Positions 52,053-60,230 of a DNA stretch of 64,000 nt are shown here, piece by piece. The stretch is from Streptomyces sp. NBC_00457. Lineage in GTDB: Bacteria; Actinomycetota; Actinomycetes; Streptomycetales; Streptomycetaceae. Location: NCBI RefSeq assembly GCF_036014015.1, contig NZ_CP107905.1, forward strand, positions 5,084,001 through 5,148,000. The letters are read 5' to 3'. The number at the start of each line of letters is the position of its first letter. The first letter of the stretch is position 1. The translations under genes and the position numbers were made by a program. The notes below the pieces were generated by a model. The model saw only the letters and a program-made list of their open reading frames with translations. It did no database searches and was not told the origin of the DNA.

Positions 52053-52718
52053 CTAACCCGGCGTCACCAGCCGTGCCTCGTACGCGAAGACCGCCGCCTG
52101 CGTGCGGTCCCTGAGGCCGAGCTTTACCAGGATCCGGCTGACGTGGGTCTTGATGGTCGACTCCGCCACCACCAGGCGCTCGGCGATCTCCGCGTTCGAC
52201 AGGCCCTGCGCGATCAGGACCAGGACCTCCGTCTCCCGTTCGGTCAGTTCGCCGTACGCCGCGTGGGCGGTGGACATGGCGCGCGGGGCCTCGGACAGTT
52301 TGGAGAACTCGGTGATCAGGCGCTTGGTGACGGAGGGGGCGAGGAGGGCCTCACCGGACGCCACCACCCGTACGCCGTCGGCGAGTTGGCGGGCCGAGGC
52401 GTCCTTGAGGAGGAAGCCGGAGGCTCCTGCCCGCAGCGCCTGGTAGACGTATTCGTCCAGGTCGAAGGTGGTCAGCACCAGCACCTTCGCCGCGTCGTCC
52501 GCCGCGACGATCTCCCGGGTCGCCTCGATGCCGTTCAGCTCGGGCATGCGGATGTCCATCAGCACGACGTCCGGGGACAGTTCGCGGACGCGGTCCACCG
52601 CCTCCCGGCCGTTGACGGCCTCGCCGACGACCTCGATGTCCGGCATCGCGTTCAGCAGGACCGAGAAGCCCTCGCGGACCATCATCTGGTCGTCCGCGAT
52701 CAGCACGCGGATGGTCAT
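52053..52718 (-). CDS. NarL/LuxR-family response regulator (system 1)
   Basis: A 221-residue regulator: receiver with IADD and phosphorylated Asp at about 55 (DVVLMDIRMPELNG), conserved Lys in FLLKDASARQL, and a LuxR HTH (LTERETEVLVLIAQGLSNAE, then IAERLVVAESTIKTHVSRIL). ATGA overlap with its kinase means co-translation. Strongly similar to the regulator at 54180, so this is a recent paralogous pair. Confidence 0.95.
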   Translation of the reverse strand: MTIRVLIADDQMMVREGFSVLLNAMPDIEVVGEAVNGREAVDRVRELSPDVVLMDIRMPELNGIEATREIVAADDAAKVLVLTTFDLDEYVYQALRAGASGFLLKDASARQLADGVRVVASGEALLAPSVTKRLITEFSKLSEAPRAMSTAHAAYGELTERETEVLVLIAQGLSNAEIAERLVVAESTIKTHVSRILVKLGLRDRTQAAVFAYEARLVTPG

Positions 52719-54055
52719 GCGTCACCTTCGATCACCGCGGTGACCGGCAGGAACACCGACACCTCATAGCCGCCGTCGTCCGTGCCGCTCGCCGTCATCT
52801 CGCCGTTCAGCATGGAGACACGCTCCCGCATACCGGTGATGCCGTGGCCGGCGCCGGGTGAGGGCTTGACGAGGGCGAGGGCCGGCGGGGGGCCGTTGAC
52901 TATGCGCAGACCCAGGCCACCGAGGACGTAGGCGATCTCTACGCGGGCGCTCGCGCCGGGTGCGTGTCTGAGTGAGTTGCTCAGTGCCTCCTGGACTATT
53001 CGGTACGCCGACAGCTCGACGCCCTGCGGGAGTTCGCGCACCGCGCCGATCACCGTCTTCTCCACGCTCAGGCCCGTGTCCCGCACGTTCGCCAGCAGTG
53101 CGTCGAGGTCGCCGAGGGTGGGCTGCGGGGCGTCCGGGGCCTCGTAGCCCTCTGCCCGGACGACGCCCAGGACGCGGCGGAGTTCGGTGAGGGCCGCCAC
53201 CGCGTTCTCCCTGATGGTGGCGAAGGCGCGCTCCAGCTCCGGCGGCGGGTTCTCCACCCGGTAGGGGGCGGCCTCCGCCTGGATGGCGACGACCGACATG
53301 TGGTGGGCGACCACGTCGTGCAGCTCGCGGGCGATCGTCGTGCGCTCCTCCAGCAGCGTGCGCTTGGAGCGCTCGTGCGCGGTCACCGTCTGCTGGGCGG
53401 TCACCTCCTGACGGGCCTCACGGCGGATGTGCCAGACGGTGACGCCCAGCAGGAGCAGGGCGGTGAAGAACAGCATCGGCATGAGGTCCGAGCCGCTGTA
53501 TCCGTATGGCCCGCCGCCGACGCTCTCCGCCATCAGCCCGTACAGCGCGGTCAGCACCCACATCCAGGCGGCCGTACGCGGCCGGGTGCGCAACGCGACG
53601 ACGTACAGCACCACCACATGGCAGATGAAGCTGCCGGGCTGCCACGGCCAGCCGTCACCGGTCTGGCCGAGCACGGCGGTGACGGGGGTCACGGCCATGG
53701 ACAGCCAGAACGCGCCGACCGGCCGGGCCATGGTCAGCAGGACCGGGGCCAGCACGCACAGGCCGACGAGCGGGTTGCTGTCGGCCGTGCCGACGAGCAT
53801 TGCGATCAGCCCGGCGCCGGTGATCAGGGTGTGCGGCAGCCAGCCCGCGTACTCCCGCATACGGCCGGGCAGCCGCCGGACGATCGGGCCGCCCTCGCTC
53901 CTGCGGGGCAGTGGGCGGTAGGCGAACGCGTCGTGGATCAGGTCCTGGCGCAGCCCGCGCAGAGCGTCCACGGCCAGTCGGAACTCCGGGCTGCGGGCCT
54001 TGTACGCATCGAACTCGCCGCCCGGCGGCGTCGGTGTCTGGGTCGTCTCGGTCAC
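52715..54055 (-). CDS. HisKA_3-type sensor histidine kinase (system 1)
   Basis: A 446-residue kinase with about six N-terminal membrane helices (about 65-215), then a cytosolic part: LLEERTTIARELHDVVAHHM (His near 243), AALTELRRVLGVVRAEGYEA, and a HATPase domain with LSNSLRHAPGASARVEI and PGAGHGITGMRERVSMLNGE. The GTG at 54055 begins VTETTQTP; the frame extends slightly further. Paralogue of the kinase at 54851. Confidence 0.9.
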   Translation of the reverse strand: MTETTQTPTPPGGEFDAYKARSPEFRLAVDALRGLRQDLIHDAFAYRPLPRRSEGGPIVRRLPGRMREYAGWLPHTLITGAGLIAMLVGTADSNPLVGLCVLAPVLLTMARPVGAFWLSMAVTPVTAVLGQTGDGWPWQPGSFICHVVVLYVVALRTRPRTAAWMWVLTALYGLMAESVGGGPYGYSGSDLMPMLFFTALLLLGVTVWHIRREARQEVTAQQTVTAHERSKRTLLEERTTIARELHDVVAHHMSVVAIQAEAAPYRVENPPPELERAFATIRENAVAALTELRRVLGVVRAEGYEAPDAPQPTLGDLDALLANVRDTGLSVEKTVIGAVRELPQGVELSAYRIVQEALSNSLRHAPGASARVEIAYVLGGLGLRIVNGPPPALALVKPSPGAGHGITGMRERVSMLNGEMTASGTDDGGYEVSVFLPVTAVIEGDA

Positions 54056-54121
54056 GTATAAGACGGTAGAGGTCAACGGGGGTCTCGGGCGTCACCAGTG
54101 AGAGGGGTACTTCGGCGTCCA

Positions 54122-54139
54122 TCTCAGGTATTACGGGTA
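54122..54139 (-). promoter_or_regulatory. Shared 18-bp motif upstream of two-component operon 1
   Basis: TCTCAGGTATTACGGGTA, identical to 58769-58786. It lies 67-84 bp upstream of the kinase start at 54055, in its probable promoter, downstream of the system 2 regulator stop (54180). Confidence 0.65.
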
Positions 54140-54179
54140 CGCCCAGCTCCGGGGGGTGGGAGCGGCCGGCGGACGCCGG

Positions 54180-54854
54180 TCAGTACCCCGAGGGCCTCAC
54201 CAGCCCCGACTCGTACGCGAACACGGCCGCCTGCGTACGGTCGCGCAGGCCCAGCTTCACCAGGATGCGGCCCACGTGGGTCTTCACGGTCTGCTCGGCG
54301 ACGACCAGGCGCTCGGCGATCTCCGCGTTCGACAGACCCTGCGCGATCAGCGCCAGCACTTCCGTCTCCCGCTCGGTCAGGTCGCCGACGCGGGTCTTGA
54401 GCGGGGCACGCGGCTTGTCGCCGAGACGGGAGAACTCGGCGATCAACCGCCGGGTGATACCGGGCGCGAGCAGCGCGTCGCCGGCCGCCACCACCCGGAT
54501 CGCCTCGGCGAGCTTGTCGGCGGAGGCGTCCTTCAGCAGGAACCCGGACGCGCCGGCACGCAGCGCCTCGTACACGTACTCGTCCAGGTCGAAGGTGGTC
54601 AGCACGAGCACCTTGATGTGCGGGGTCACGCCGACGATGCGGCGGGTGGCCTCGATGCCGCTGAGTTCGGGCATACGGATGTCCATGAGGACGACGTCCG
54701 GGACGAGTTCGGCGACCTTGGCGACCGCGTCCATACCGTCCACCGCCTGGCCGATGACGTCGATGTCGGGCTGGGTGTTGAGCAGCACGGTGAAGCCCTG
54801 CCGGACCATCTGCTGGTCGTCGGCGATGAGTACGCGGATGGTGCCGCTCGTCAT
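54180..54854 (-). CDS. NarL/LuxR-family response regulator (system 2)
   Basis: A 224-residue regulator: Asp near 58 in DVVLMDIRMPELSGIEATRR, FLLKDASADKLAEAI with the conserved Lys, and LuxR HTH LTERETEVLALIAQGLSNAE with IAERLVVAEQTVKTHVGRIL. The DNA-binding helix differs from system 1 only at a few positions, so the two may share sites. ATGA overlap with the kinase at 54851. Confidence 0.95.
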   Translation of the reverse strand: MTSGTIRVLIADDQQMVRQGFTVLLNTQPDIDVIGQAVDGMDAVAKVAELVPDVVLMDIRMPELSGIEATRRIVGVTPHIKVLVLTTFDLDEYVYEALRAGASGFLLKDASADKLAEAIRVVAAGDALLAPGITRRLIAEFSRLGDKPRAPLKTRVGDLTERETEVLALIAQGLSNAEIAERLVVAEQTVKTHVGRILVKLGLRDRTQAAVFAYESGLVRPSGY

Positions 54855-56320
54855 GGGTTCTCTTCTCCGGTCGTGGGTCGGGGTGCCTCGGTCTCGAAGA
54901 CGCCGGGGCCGAACACAGGCGTGACGGAGCCGTCCGGCTCGACGGGCTCCCTGTCGTCGGGGTCCGCGGTGCCGTCTCTCGGGAGGAACGCCGAGACCGA
55001 GAAACCGCCGTGCAGGGTCGGGGTGGCGGTGACGTGGCCGCCGAGCATCGTGGCGCGCTCACGCATGCCGAGCAAGCCGTGGCCCGTGCCCGGTGAGGGC
55101 GGGACCGGGCCCTCCGGACGGGAGTTGATCACACCGAGGTACAGACCGCGGGGGAAGTGGGTGATCTCGACGCGCACCGCCGATCCCGGGGCGTGCCGCA
55201 GCGCGTTGCTCAGCGCCTCCTGGATGATCCGGTACGCCGACAGCTCCACGCCCGGCGGATACGGAGGTGCCGTGCCCCTGATGTCGGTGGCGACCCTCAG
55301 CCCGGCGGCACGTGTGTTCTCAATCAGGGCGTCCAGGCGGTCGAGCGTGGGCTGCGGGGACTGCGGGGCCGTGCCGGTGCCGGGTTCGCCCAGGCCGTAG
55401 GGGTCGTCGGGGTTCTCGGAGCGCAGGACGCCCAGGACTCGGCGGAGTTCGGTCAGGGCCTCCAGGGCGTTCTGCCGGATGCCGTCGAGGTTCTCCTTCA
55501 GCTCCTCGGACGGGTTCTCGACGAGGTGCGGGGCGACCTGGGCCTGGATGGAGATCACCGACATGTGGTGCGCGACCACGTCGTGCAGTTCACGGGCGAT
55601 CCGGCTGCGCTCCTCCAGCAGCGTGCGGCGGGCCCGCTCCTCCGCGGTTCTCGTCTCCTGCTCCACGAGCCGGGTGCGGGCCTCGCGCCTGCCGCGCAGC
55701 GCCATGCCGACCACGACGGCCACGGCGAAGAGCGCGATCGCCACCGTGCCCGTGCTGGAGTACCCGGCGGTCGCGTCGACGCGCCACACGCCCACCTGGA
55801 GAACGACGGTGGCCAGGCCCGTCACCACCAGGGCCGCGATCACCTTGCGCGCAGGTACGCGCAGAGCGAGCAGGAGGAACACGAGGGAGTGGGCGAGGAC
55901 AGCGGGGGTGCTCCACGGCCAGCTGGGGTCAGGGCCTTTGGCATCGGCCAGGTGCGGGCCGACGGTCAGGGCGGTGGTGACGGTGGCGGCGAGGGACAGG
56001 GCCCAGGCGGGCGTCGGGCGCCACAAGGCCAGTACGACTGCCGCGCCTTGCGTGAGGCCGAGCACCAGTCCCTGTCCCGCGGACAGGCCGTAGTTGTCGC
56101 TGATATCGGCGCCGCCGGCCAGGGAGATGCCCAGAGCGATCCAGAAGACGAGGAGGTAGGTCAGCCAGCGCAGCCAGCGGTACTTGGGCAGGTGGGGGGA
56201 AGTTGGGGAGGGGGACGTGCCTAGGGCTTTGCGGAGGCGGTGCACGCGGGTCGGTGCGGGGGCGGGTTGGGGTGAGTGCTGTGGCTCCTTTGCCGGTGGG
56301 TCGTTCTCCTCGCCGTTCAC
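54851..56320 (-). CDS. HisKA_3-type sensor histidine kinase (system 2)
   Basis: About 489 residues, with a Pro-rich cytosolic N-terminus of about 50 residues, membrane helices (about 60-205), LLEERSRIARELHDVVAHHM (His near 243) and ATPase LSNALRHAPGSAVRVEI, PGTGHGLLGMRERATMLGGH. GTG 56320 or the GTG at 56338, which overlaps the acyltransferase stop; either way it is coupled to the enzyme gene upstream. A DUF1023-acyltransferase-kinase-regulator operon results. Confidence 0.88.
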   Translation of the reverse strand: MNGEENDPPAKEPQHSPQPAPAPTRVHRLRKALGTSPSPTSPHLPKYRWLRWLTYLLVFWIALGISLAGGADISDNYGLSAGQGLVLGLTQGAAVVLALWRPTPAWALSLAATVTTALTVGPHLADAKGPDPSWPWSTPAVLAHSLVFLLLALRVPARKVIAALVVTGLATVVLQVGVWRVDATAGYSSTGTVAIALFAVAVVVGMALRGRREARTRLVEQETRTAEERARRTLLEERSRIARELHDVVAHHMSVISIQAQVAPHLVENPSEELKENLDGIRQNALEALTELRRVLGVLRSENPDDPYGLGEPGTGTAPQSPQPTLDRLDALIENTRAAGLRVATDIRGTAPPYPPGVELSAYRIIQEALSNALRHAPGSAVRVEITHFPRGLYLGVINSRPEGPVPPSPGTGHGLLGMRERATMLGGHVTATPTLHGGFSVSAFLPRDGTADPDDREPVEPDGSVTPVFGPGVFETEAPRPTTGEENP

Positions 56321-56330
56321 GCCGTCAACC

Positions 56331-57632
56331 CTAGGCACGGTGAGGGGCCTTTGCTTGCGGGGTCCGGGGGTGGCGGTGGGAGCGGATCACTCGGGACGGG
56401 CGGGGTCGGGGGCGGCGTCGGCGGCCCGAGGGCTGTTCGTACGCGCGGAAGGCCGTCCAGCAAGCGGTCAGGGCCAGGGCGAAGAGGGGGAGCCAGGCGC
56501 AACGGTAGGCGATCCAGGTCAGGTTGTCGGGGCGGGTGTGGAGGCCGGGGAGGTGACCGGCCAGGAGGGTCGTGGCGGTGGTCGCCATGAGGGCCGTCTG
56601 GTGCCAGAGGAAGATCGTCATGGCGGAGAGGTTGACCAGGGCCACGGCTGCCCAGGTCAGGGGGCGGCGCATCGTGCGGCGCAGCGGGTCGCGCAGGAGC
56701 AGGGCCAGGCCGCACTGGGCCAGGCCGAAGGTGACGGCGGCCAGGGTCGGCGGGTTGAGGTTCGAGATACCGGCTCCCGGTACGCCCACCATCGACGCCG
56801 GATAGCCCGCCCAGGCGATGAGCGCCGCCGTCGCCACCGCGCCGCCGGTGAGGAGGATCCAGCCGGCCCGACGACGGTCCAGCTCGCCTCGGGTCCAGGC
56901 GGCGCCCAGGGTGTACGGGACGAGCCAGCCCGCCGCCACGTTCGCCCAGCCGAGCCAGGACGGGCCGCCCAGTCCGAAGCGCAGGAGGTCCACATGAAGG
57001 ACGACGGCCAGCGGCCAGAGCGGGTTGAGCCGGGCCAGCAGTGGTGTCACCGCCGTCAGCGCCGCGAAGATCACCAGGAACCACAGCGGGGACAGGGCCA
57101 GCTTGACCAGTGTGCGGACCGTGCCGAACTCCGCACCCGTCAGGAGGAGGGCGACCGCGGCCACCGTCCACAGGGCGAGGACGGCCGCCACCGGTTTGAA
57201 CAGCCGGGAGAGCCGGGCGGTCAGCCACTGTCCGTAGGTCGTGCCGCGGGCGCGTGCCGAGGTGTAGCCACGGGTCGCCACATGGCCGCCGACCAGGAAG
57301 AACACGGCGAGCGTCTGAAAGGCCCAGGAGATCGGGGCCAGCCAGGGCATGTGCTGCAGCGGGCTGGCGGCGCGCAGCGAGCCGTCGCGCGCGACCAGGG
57401 CCGTCACCAGCCAGTGGCCGAGCACTATGCCGAGGATCGCGAAGGCGCGCAGGGCGTCGACCGCGCGGTCCCGGTCCGCGGGGGTCGCGGCGTCGGCTCG
57501 GTCGGCGCCCTTCCGCATCTCCTTCCACATGCCCGTCCCTATGTCCGTGCGTATGTGCTCGATGTCCGTGCGTATGCGCTCGGTGTTCTTGCGTATGCGC
57601 TCGCCCGGGCCGCGCAGCTTCAGCTCACGCAC
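56331..57632 (-). CDS. Acyltransferase_3 (OafA/YrhL-type) membrane protein
   Basis: A 433-residue integral membrane acyltransferase: DALRAFAILGIVLGHWLVTA carries the family's RxxA...GH segment with catalytic His, then FFLVGGHVATRGYTS, and about ten helices ending LWHQTALMATTATTLLAG. Such enzymes O-acylate polysaccharides, lipids or peptidoglycan. Residues 11-31 are three copies of a heptad ERIRTDI/EHIRTDI encoded by 21-bp repeats. GTG 57632 overlaps the upstream DUF1023 stop. Confidence 0.88.
   Translation of the reverse strand: MRELKLRGPGERIRKNTERIRTDIEHIRTDIGTGMWKEMRKGADRADAATPADRDRAVDALRAFAILGIVLGHWLVTALVARDGSLRAASPLQHMPWLAPISWAFQTLAVFFLVGGHVATRGYTSARARGTTYGQWLTARLSRLFKPVAAVLALWTVAAVALLLTGAEFGTVRTLVKLALSPLWFLVIFAALTAVTPLLARLNPLWPLAVVLHVDLLRFGLGGPSWLGWANVAAGWLVPYTLGAAWTRGELDRRRAGWILLTGGAVATAALIAWAGYPASMVGVPGAGISNLNPPTLAAVTFGLAQCGLALLLRDPLRRTMRRPLTWAAVALVNLSAMTIFLWHQTALMATTATTLLAGHLPGLHTRPDNLTWIAYRCAWLPLFALALTACWTAFRAYEQPSGRRRRPRPRPSRVIRSHRHPRTPQAKAPHRA
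57540..57602. repeat. 21-bp coding tandem repeat in the acyltransferase N-terminus
   Basis: Three copies of a 21-bp unit containing GTCCGTGCGTATGCGCTC, encoding the heptads ERIRKNT, ERIRTDI, EHIRTDI. In-frame units can expand or shrink without breaking the protein and would extend a coiled-coil lead. Confidence 0.6.
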
Positions 57633-58659
57633 GGGTCACCTCCGAAGCCTCTCCGAGGACGATCCGGGCCAGGTTGGCCAGGGAGGCCGAGCCCGGTGCG
57701 AAGTAGTCGCTGTGGCCGCCGTCGCCCGCCGTGAAGACACGGGCGCCGAAGGCCGGGGACACCGGGTCGGTGCCGAAGCCGACGGTGGTGCCGAACAGGT
57801 CGGCGCTGACGTGCGGAACGTTCGCCACCCAGTCGTCCGCGCCGCGTGCCGCCCACACGCGGGCGCGTGTGCGCAGGTCGGCGGCCGTGTCGGCGCCCGT
57901 GCCCGGGCTGCCGACGAGGGCGATGTCGTCGACGTCCAGGCCGGCGGCGGCCCGGCCGCAGACCACGGAGCCGTACGAGTGGCAGACCAGGGACACCTGC
58001 GCGTCACGGCCGACGACGCCGCGCAACTGCCGTATGAACTCCCGCAGTTCCGGGGCCGCTTCCTCGGCTCGGCCGGTCGTGGTGACCGTCGCGCTCACCG
58101 TGCCGGGCGTTTTGTAACCGAGCCAGGCCACGACCGCGGTGCGGGGACCGGTCGGGGCGTCCTGGGCGAGTTGGTGCCGCAGAGCGAGGGCCGTCGCGCG
58201 GAAGCGGCCGTAAGTGTCGAGGGAGGTGTCCGAGCCCGGGACCAGCACCGCTATGCGGTCGGCGTGGGCCAGGTCGCCGAAGACCTCCGTCGCCCGGCCC
58301 GCCCCACGGCCGTCGAAGGCGAGGAGGTGGCGGGAGGGGGCGGCGAGGGAGCGGTCCGCCGCGGCGCGGCCGGTGTCCCCGTGGGCGGCCGCCATCCGGG
58401 ACGCCTCCACCGCGTTCGCCCGGTTCGCCCCGTACACCTCGCCCAGCGTGGCCACGGTCACCGAGGCGATGGCCGCGGGCCGCGGCGCGGGGATCTCGGG
58501 TTGCGCGGCGCCGGAGAGGGGGAAGACCACGGCGGCGGTGATGAGAGCGGCCAGGACGGTGCGGCGCCATCTGAGGGCGAGGTGCCGCCGAGTGCGCGGC
58601 CGCCGGTCCCCCGGACCGCTGCGACCGCTCTCCGTCGCCGCCCTCTCGTCCAGCCCCAT
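57625..58659 (-). CDS. DUF1023-family alpha/beta hydrolase
   Basis: A 344-residue protein: basic N-terminus, membrane/signal helix (RTVLAALITAAVVFPLSGAA, about 32-51), then an alpha/beta hydrolase with the nucleophile elbow VCHSYGSVVCG (GxSxG as HSYGS, about 232-241) and DDIALVGSPGTGADTAADLR. DUF1023 proteins are secreted actinobacterial hydrolases of unknown substrate. First gene of an operon that continues through the acyltransferase to the kinase and regulator. Confidence 0.85.
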   Translation of the reverse strand: MGLDERAATESGRSGPGDRRPRTRRHLALRWRRTVLAALITAAVVFPLSGAAQPEIPAPRPAAIASVTVATLGEVYGANRANAVEASRMAAAHGDTGRAAADRSLAAPSRHLLAFDGRGAGRATEVFGDLAHADRIAVLVPGSDTSLDTYGRFRATALALRHQLAQDAPTGPRTAVVAWLGYKTPGTVSATVTTTGRAEEAAPELREFIRQLRGVVGRDAQVSLVCHSYGSVVCGRAAAGLDVDDIALVGSPGTGADTAADLRTRARVWAARGADDWVANVPHVSADLFGTTVGFGTDPVSPAFGARVFTAGDGGHSDYFAPGSASLANLARIVLGEASEVTRA

Positions 58660-58768
58660 GGTCGACTCCCCTCCCAGTTCCGCCCGGCCATCGGGCCTGT
58701 CTGGATGGGAAGTTACGGATCAGCGGTTGTCGTCCGCGTCACGCCAGGGAGCTCACCTGCGACGTAGC

Positions 58769-58786
58769 TCTCAGGTATTACGGGTA
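58769..58786 (-). promoter_or_regulatory. Shared 18-bp motif upstream of two-component operon 2
   Basis: TCTCAGGTATTACGGGTA, identical to 54122-54139, about 110-127 bp upstream of the DUF1023 gene start at 58659. Both operons carrying it encode paralogous regulators, so it is the best candidate binding site in the window. Confidence 0.65.
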
Positions 58787-58896
58787 TGAAGGGGCCGCCG
58801 ACGACGCGACGAATGACGGCCACGCGCGTCGCGTGGGCACCGTGGGCACACAGTGCTCGCTCGGACTCGGAGTGCCGCGGCCCCGAAAGGCCGGTG

Positions 58897-59994
58897 TCAC
58901 CAGGCCAGTTGCGCGATCTCCTCCGCCACCACCGCGCACGCGTCCGCCGCCGGGTCGATCAGGGGGAAGTGGCCGACGTCCTCCAGGAGCGTCAGGCCCA
59001 CCACCTCGCCCGCCTTCGCCGCCGCGTCCGCGTAGGACTCGGCGACCGCCTGCGGGACGTCGATGTCGGTACGCCCTTGGACGAGGGTGGTGGCGATGCC
59101 GGTGGGCAGGAGGAGCGCCGGGTCGGCGTACGGCCGGCGGGCCGCGAACTCTTCCTCGTCGCCCAGGAGTTGACGTACCGCGCCGCCGCAGACGTCGAGT
59201 TTCTCGGCGACCGCGAAATCGGCGATCGGGGCGAGGGCGACGACACCGCGCAGAGGCGCGGGGCGGGCCGTGTACCAGGGGGCGTCGGCCGGCAGAAGGT
59301 GACGGGCCGCCACCCACAGAGCCAGGTGACCGCCCGCGGAATGACCCGTGACGACCATGCGGCGCGCGTCGGCCTGCGGGAGGATCTCCCGTACGAGCGC
59401 GGGGAGCGCGTCCACCGCGGCCGCCACGTCGTCGAAGGTGTCCGGCCAGCGACCGGCGACGGGGCCGCGCTCCCCCGCGACCGGATCGCCCTGCTCCCCC
59501 TCGACCTGACCGCCCTGCATGCCCGCGACCGCATCGTCCTTCGCCTCCGCGACCGGATCACCCTGCACGTCCGCGCCCTGACCACCCTGCACGCCCGCGC
59601 CCGCATCGCCCTTCACCCCCGGGACCGCATCGCCCGTCGCCCCCGGGCCCGCATCGCCCGTCGCCCCCGCGCCCGCATCGGCGGTCCCCTCCGTCTCCCG
59701 CCCTCCGCGCCGGTACTCGACATTCGCCACGGCGAAGCCCCGGCGGGCCAGGAAGTCTGCGAACGGGGTCATGTGACGGCGGTCGTACGGTGCCCGCCAG
59801 GCGCCGCCGTGCAGGATGACGATCAGCGGCGCGAGGACGCCCGGGATGGCCGGTTCGGGTGTGCGCGGGGCGTAGAAGTCGATCACCTGGTCGTGGTGGT
59901 CGCCGTAGGCCGCGGTGGCGTCGGGGTCGACGGGCGGGTGCGAGAAGGCCGACTCCTCTTCGGCGGCGGCTCGTGCTGCGACGTCGTCCGGCAT
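58897..59994 (-). CDS. Alpha/beta hydrolase, probable kynurenine formamidase, with octapeptide-repeat insertion
   Basis: A 365-residue serine hydrolase: VILHGGAWR (oxyanion HGG motif, 59-67), the nucleophile TGHSAGGHLALW (216-227) and late Asp/His TLVQGRTDIDV and VGHFPLIDP. Downstream of kynA-kynU, so N-formylkynurenine is the likely substrate. Residues 106-177 are an extra Gly/Asp/Ala-rich block made of nine eight-residue units (DAGAGATG, DAGPGATG, DPVAGERG and so on), encoded by a 24-bp tandem repeat; homologues I know go straight from EYRRG to WPDTFDD. Confidence 0.82.
   Translation of the reverse strand: MPDDVAARAAAEEESAFSHPPVDPDATAAYGDHHDQVIDFYAPRTPEPAIPGVLAPLIVILHGGAWRAPYDRRHMTPFADFLARRGFAVANVEYRRGGRETEGTADAGAGATGDAGPGATGDAVPGVKGDAGAGVQGGQGADVQGDPVAEAKDDAVAGMQGGQVEGEQGDPVAGERGPVAGRWPDTFDDVAAAVDALPALVREILPQADARRMVVTGHSAGGHLALWVAARHLLPADAPWYTARPAPLRGVVALAPIADFAVAEKLDVCGGAVRQLLGDEEEFAARRPYADPALLLPTGIATTLVQGRTDIDVPQAVAESYADAAAKAGEVVGLTLLEDVGHFPLIDPAADACAVVAEEIAQLAW
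59464..59679. repeat. 24-bp coding tandem repeat inside the formamidase-like gene
   Basis: Nine units of 24 bp, the best-conserved reading CGCATCGCCCGTCGCCCCCG, encoding acidic-glycine octapeptides. Unit length is a multiple of three, so copy number can change without frameshift. Confidence 0.85.
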
Positions 59995-60096
59995 GCTCCA
60001 ACCTCTCAGCGACGGAACGAAATTGGCGGACCAGGAGAGAAATCGGCCGTTGGCGGGGACGGTATCAGCCCGGTGACGTGCGCCGACACGGGGATG

Positions 60097-60115
60097 TCAC
60101 CCTCGGTGAGGGTGA
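60097..60115. terminator. Stem-loop between kynU and the hydrolase gene
   Basis: TCACCCTC-GGT-GAGGGTGA, an 8-bp stem with a 3-nt loop in the 236-bp gap between kynU (ends 60231) and the hydrolase (starts 59994). Could terminate the kynA-kynU transcript or attenuate read-through; otherwise I see nothing in the gap. Confidence 0.5.
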
Positions 60116-60230
60116 ACGGTTCCGCAGTGCCGCCGCGCCCTCGCACCACAGCGTGCACGCCCCATGACGGCGCCCGCCGGACTCACCGACGACCGATCCG
60201 ACCCGCCCCGCCACGCCCCCGCCCGCCCCG

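Noticed and set aside
59464..59679. Collagen-like repeat in the hydrolase
   Set aside because: The period is eight residues, not the GXY triplet of collagen.
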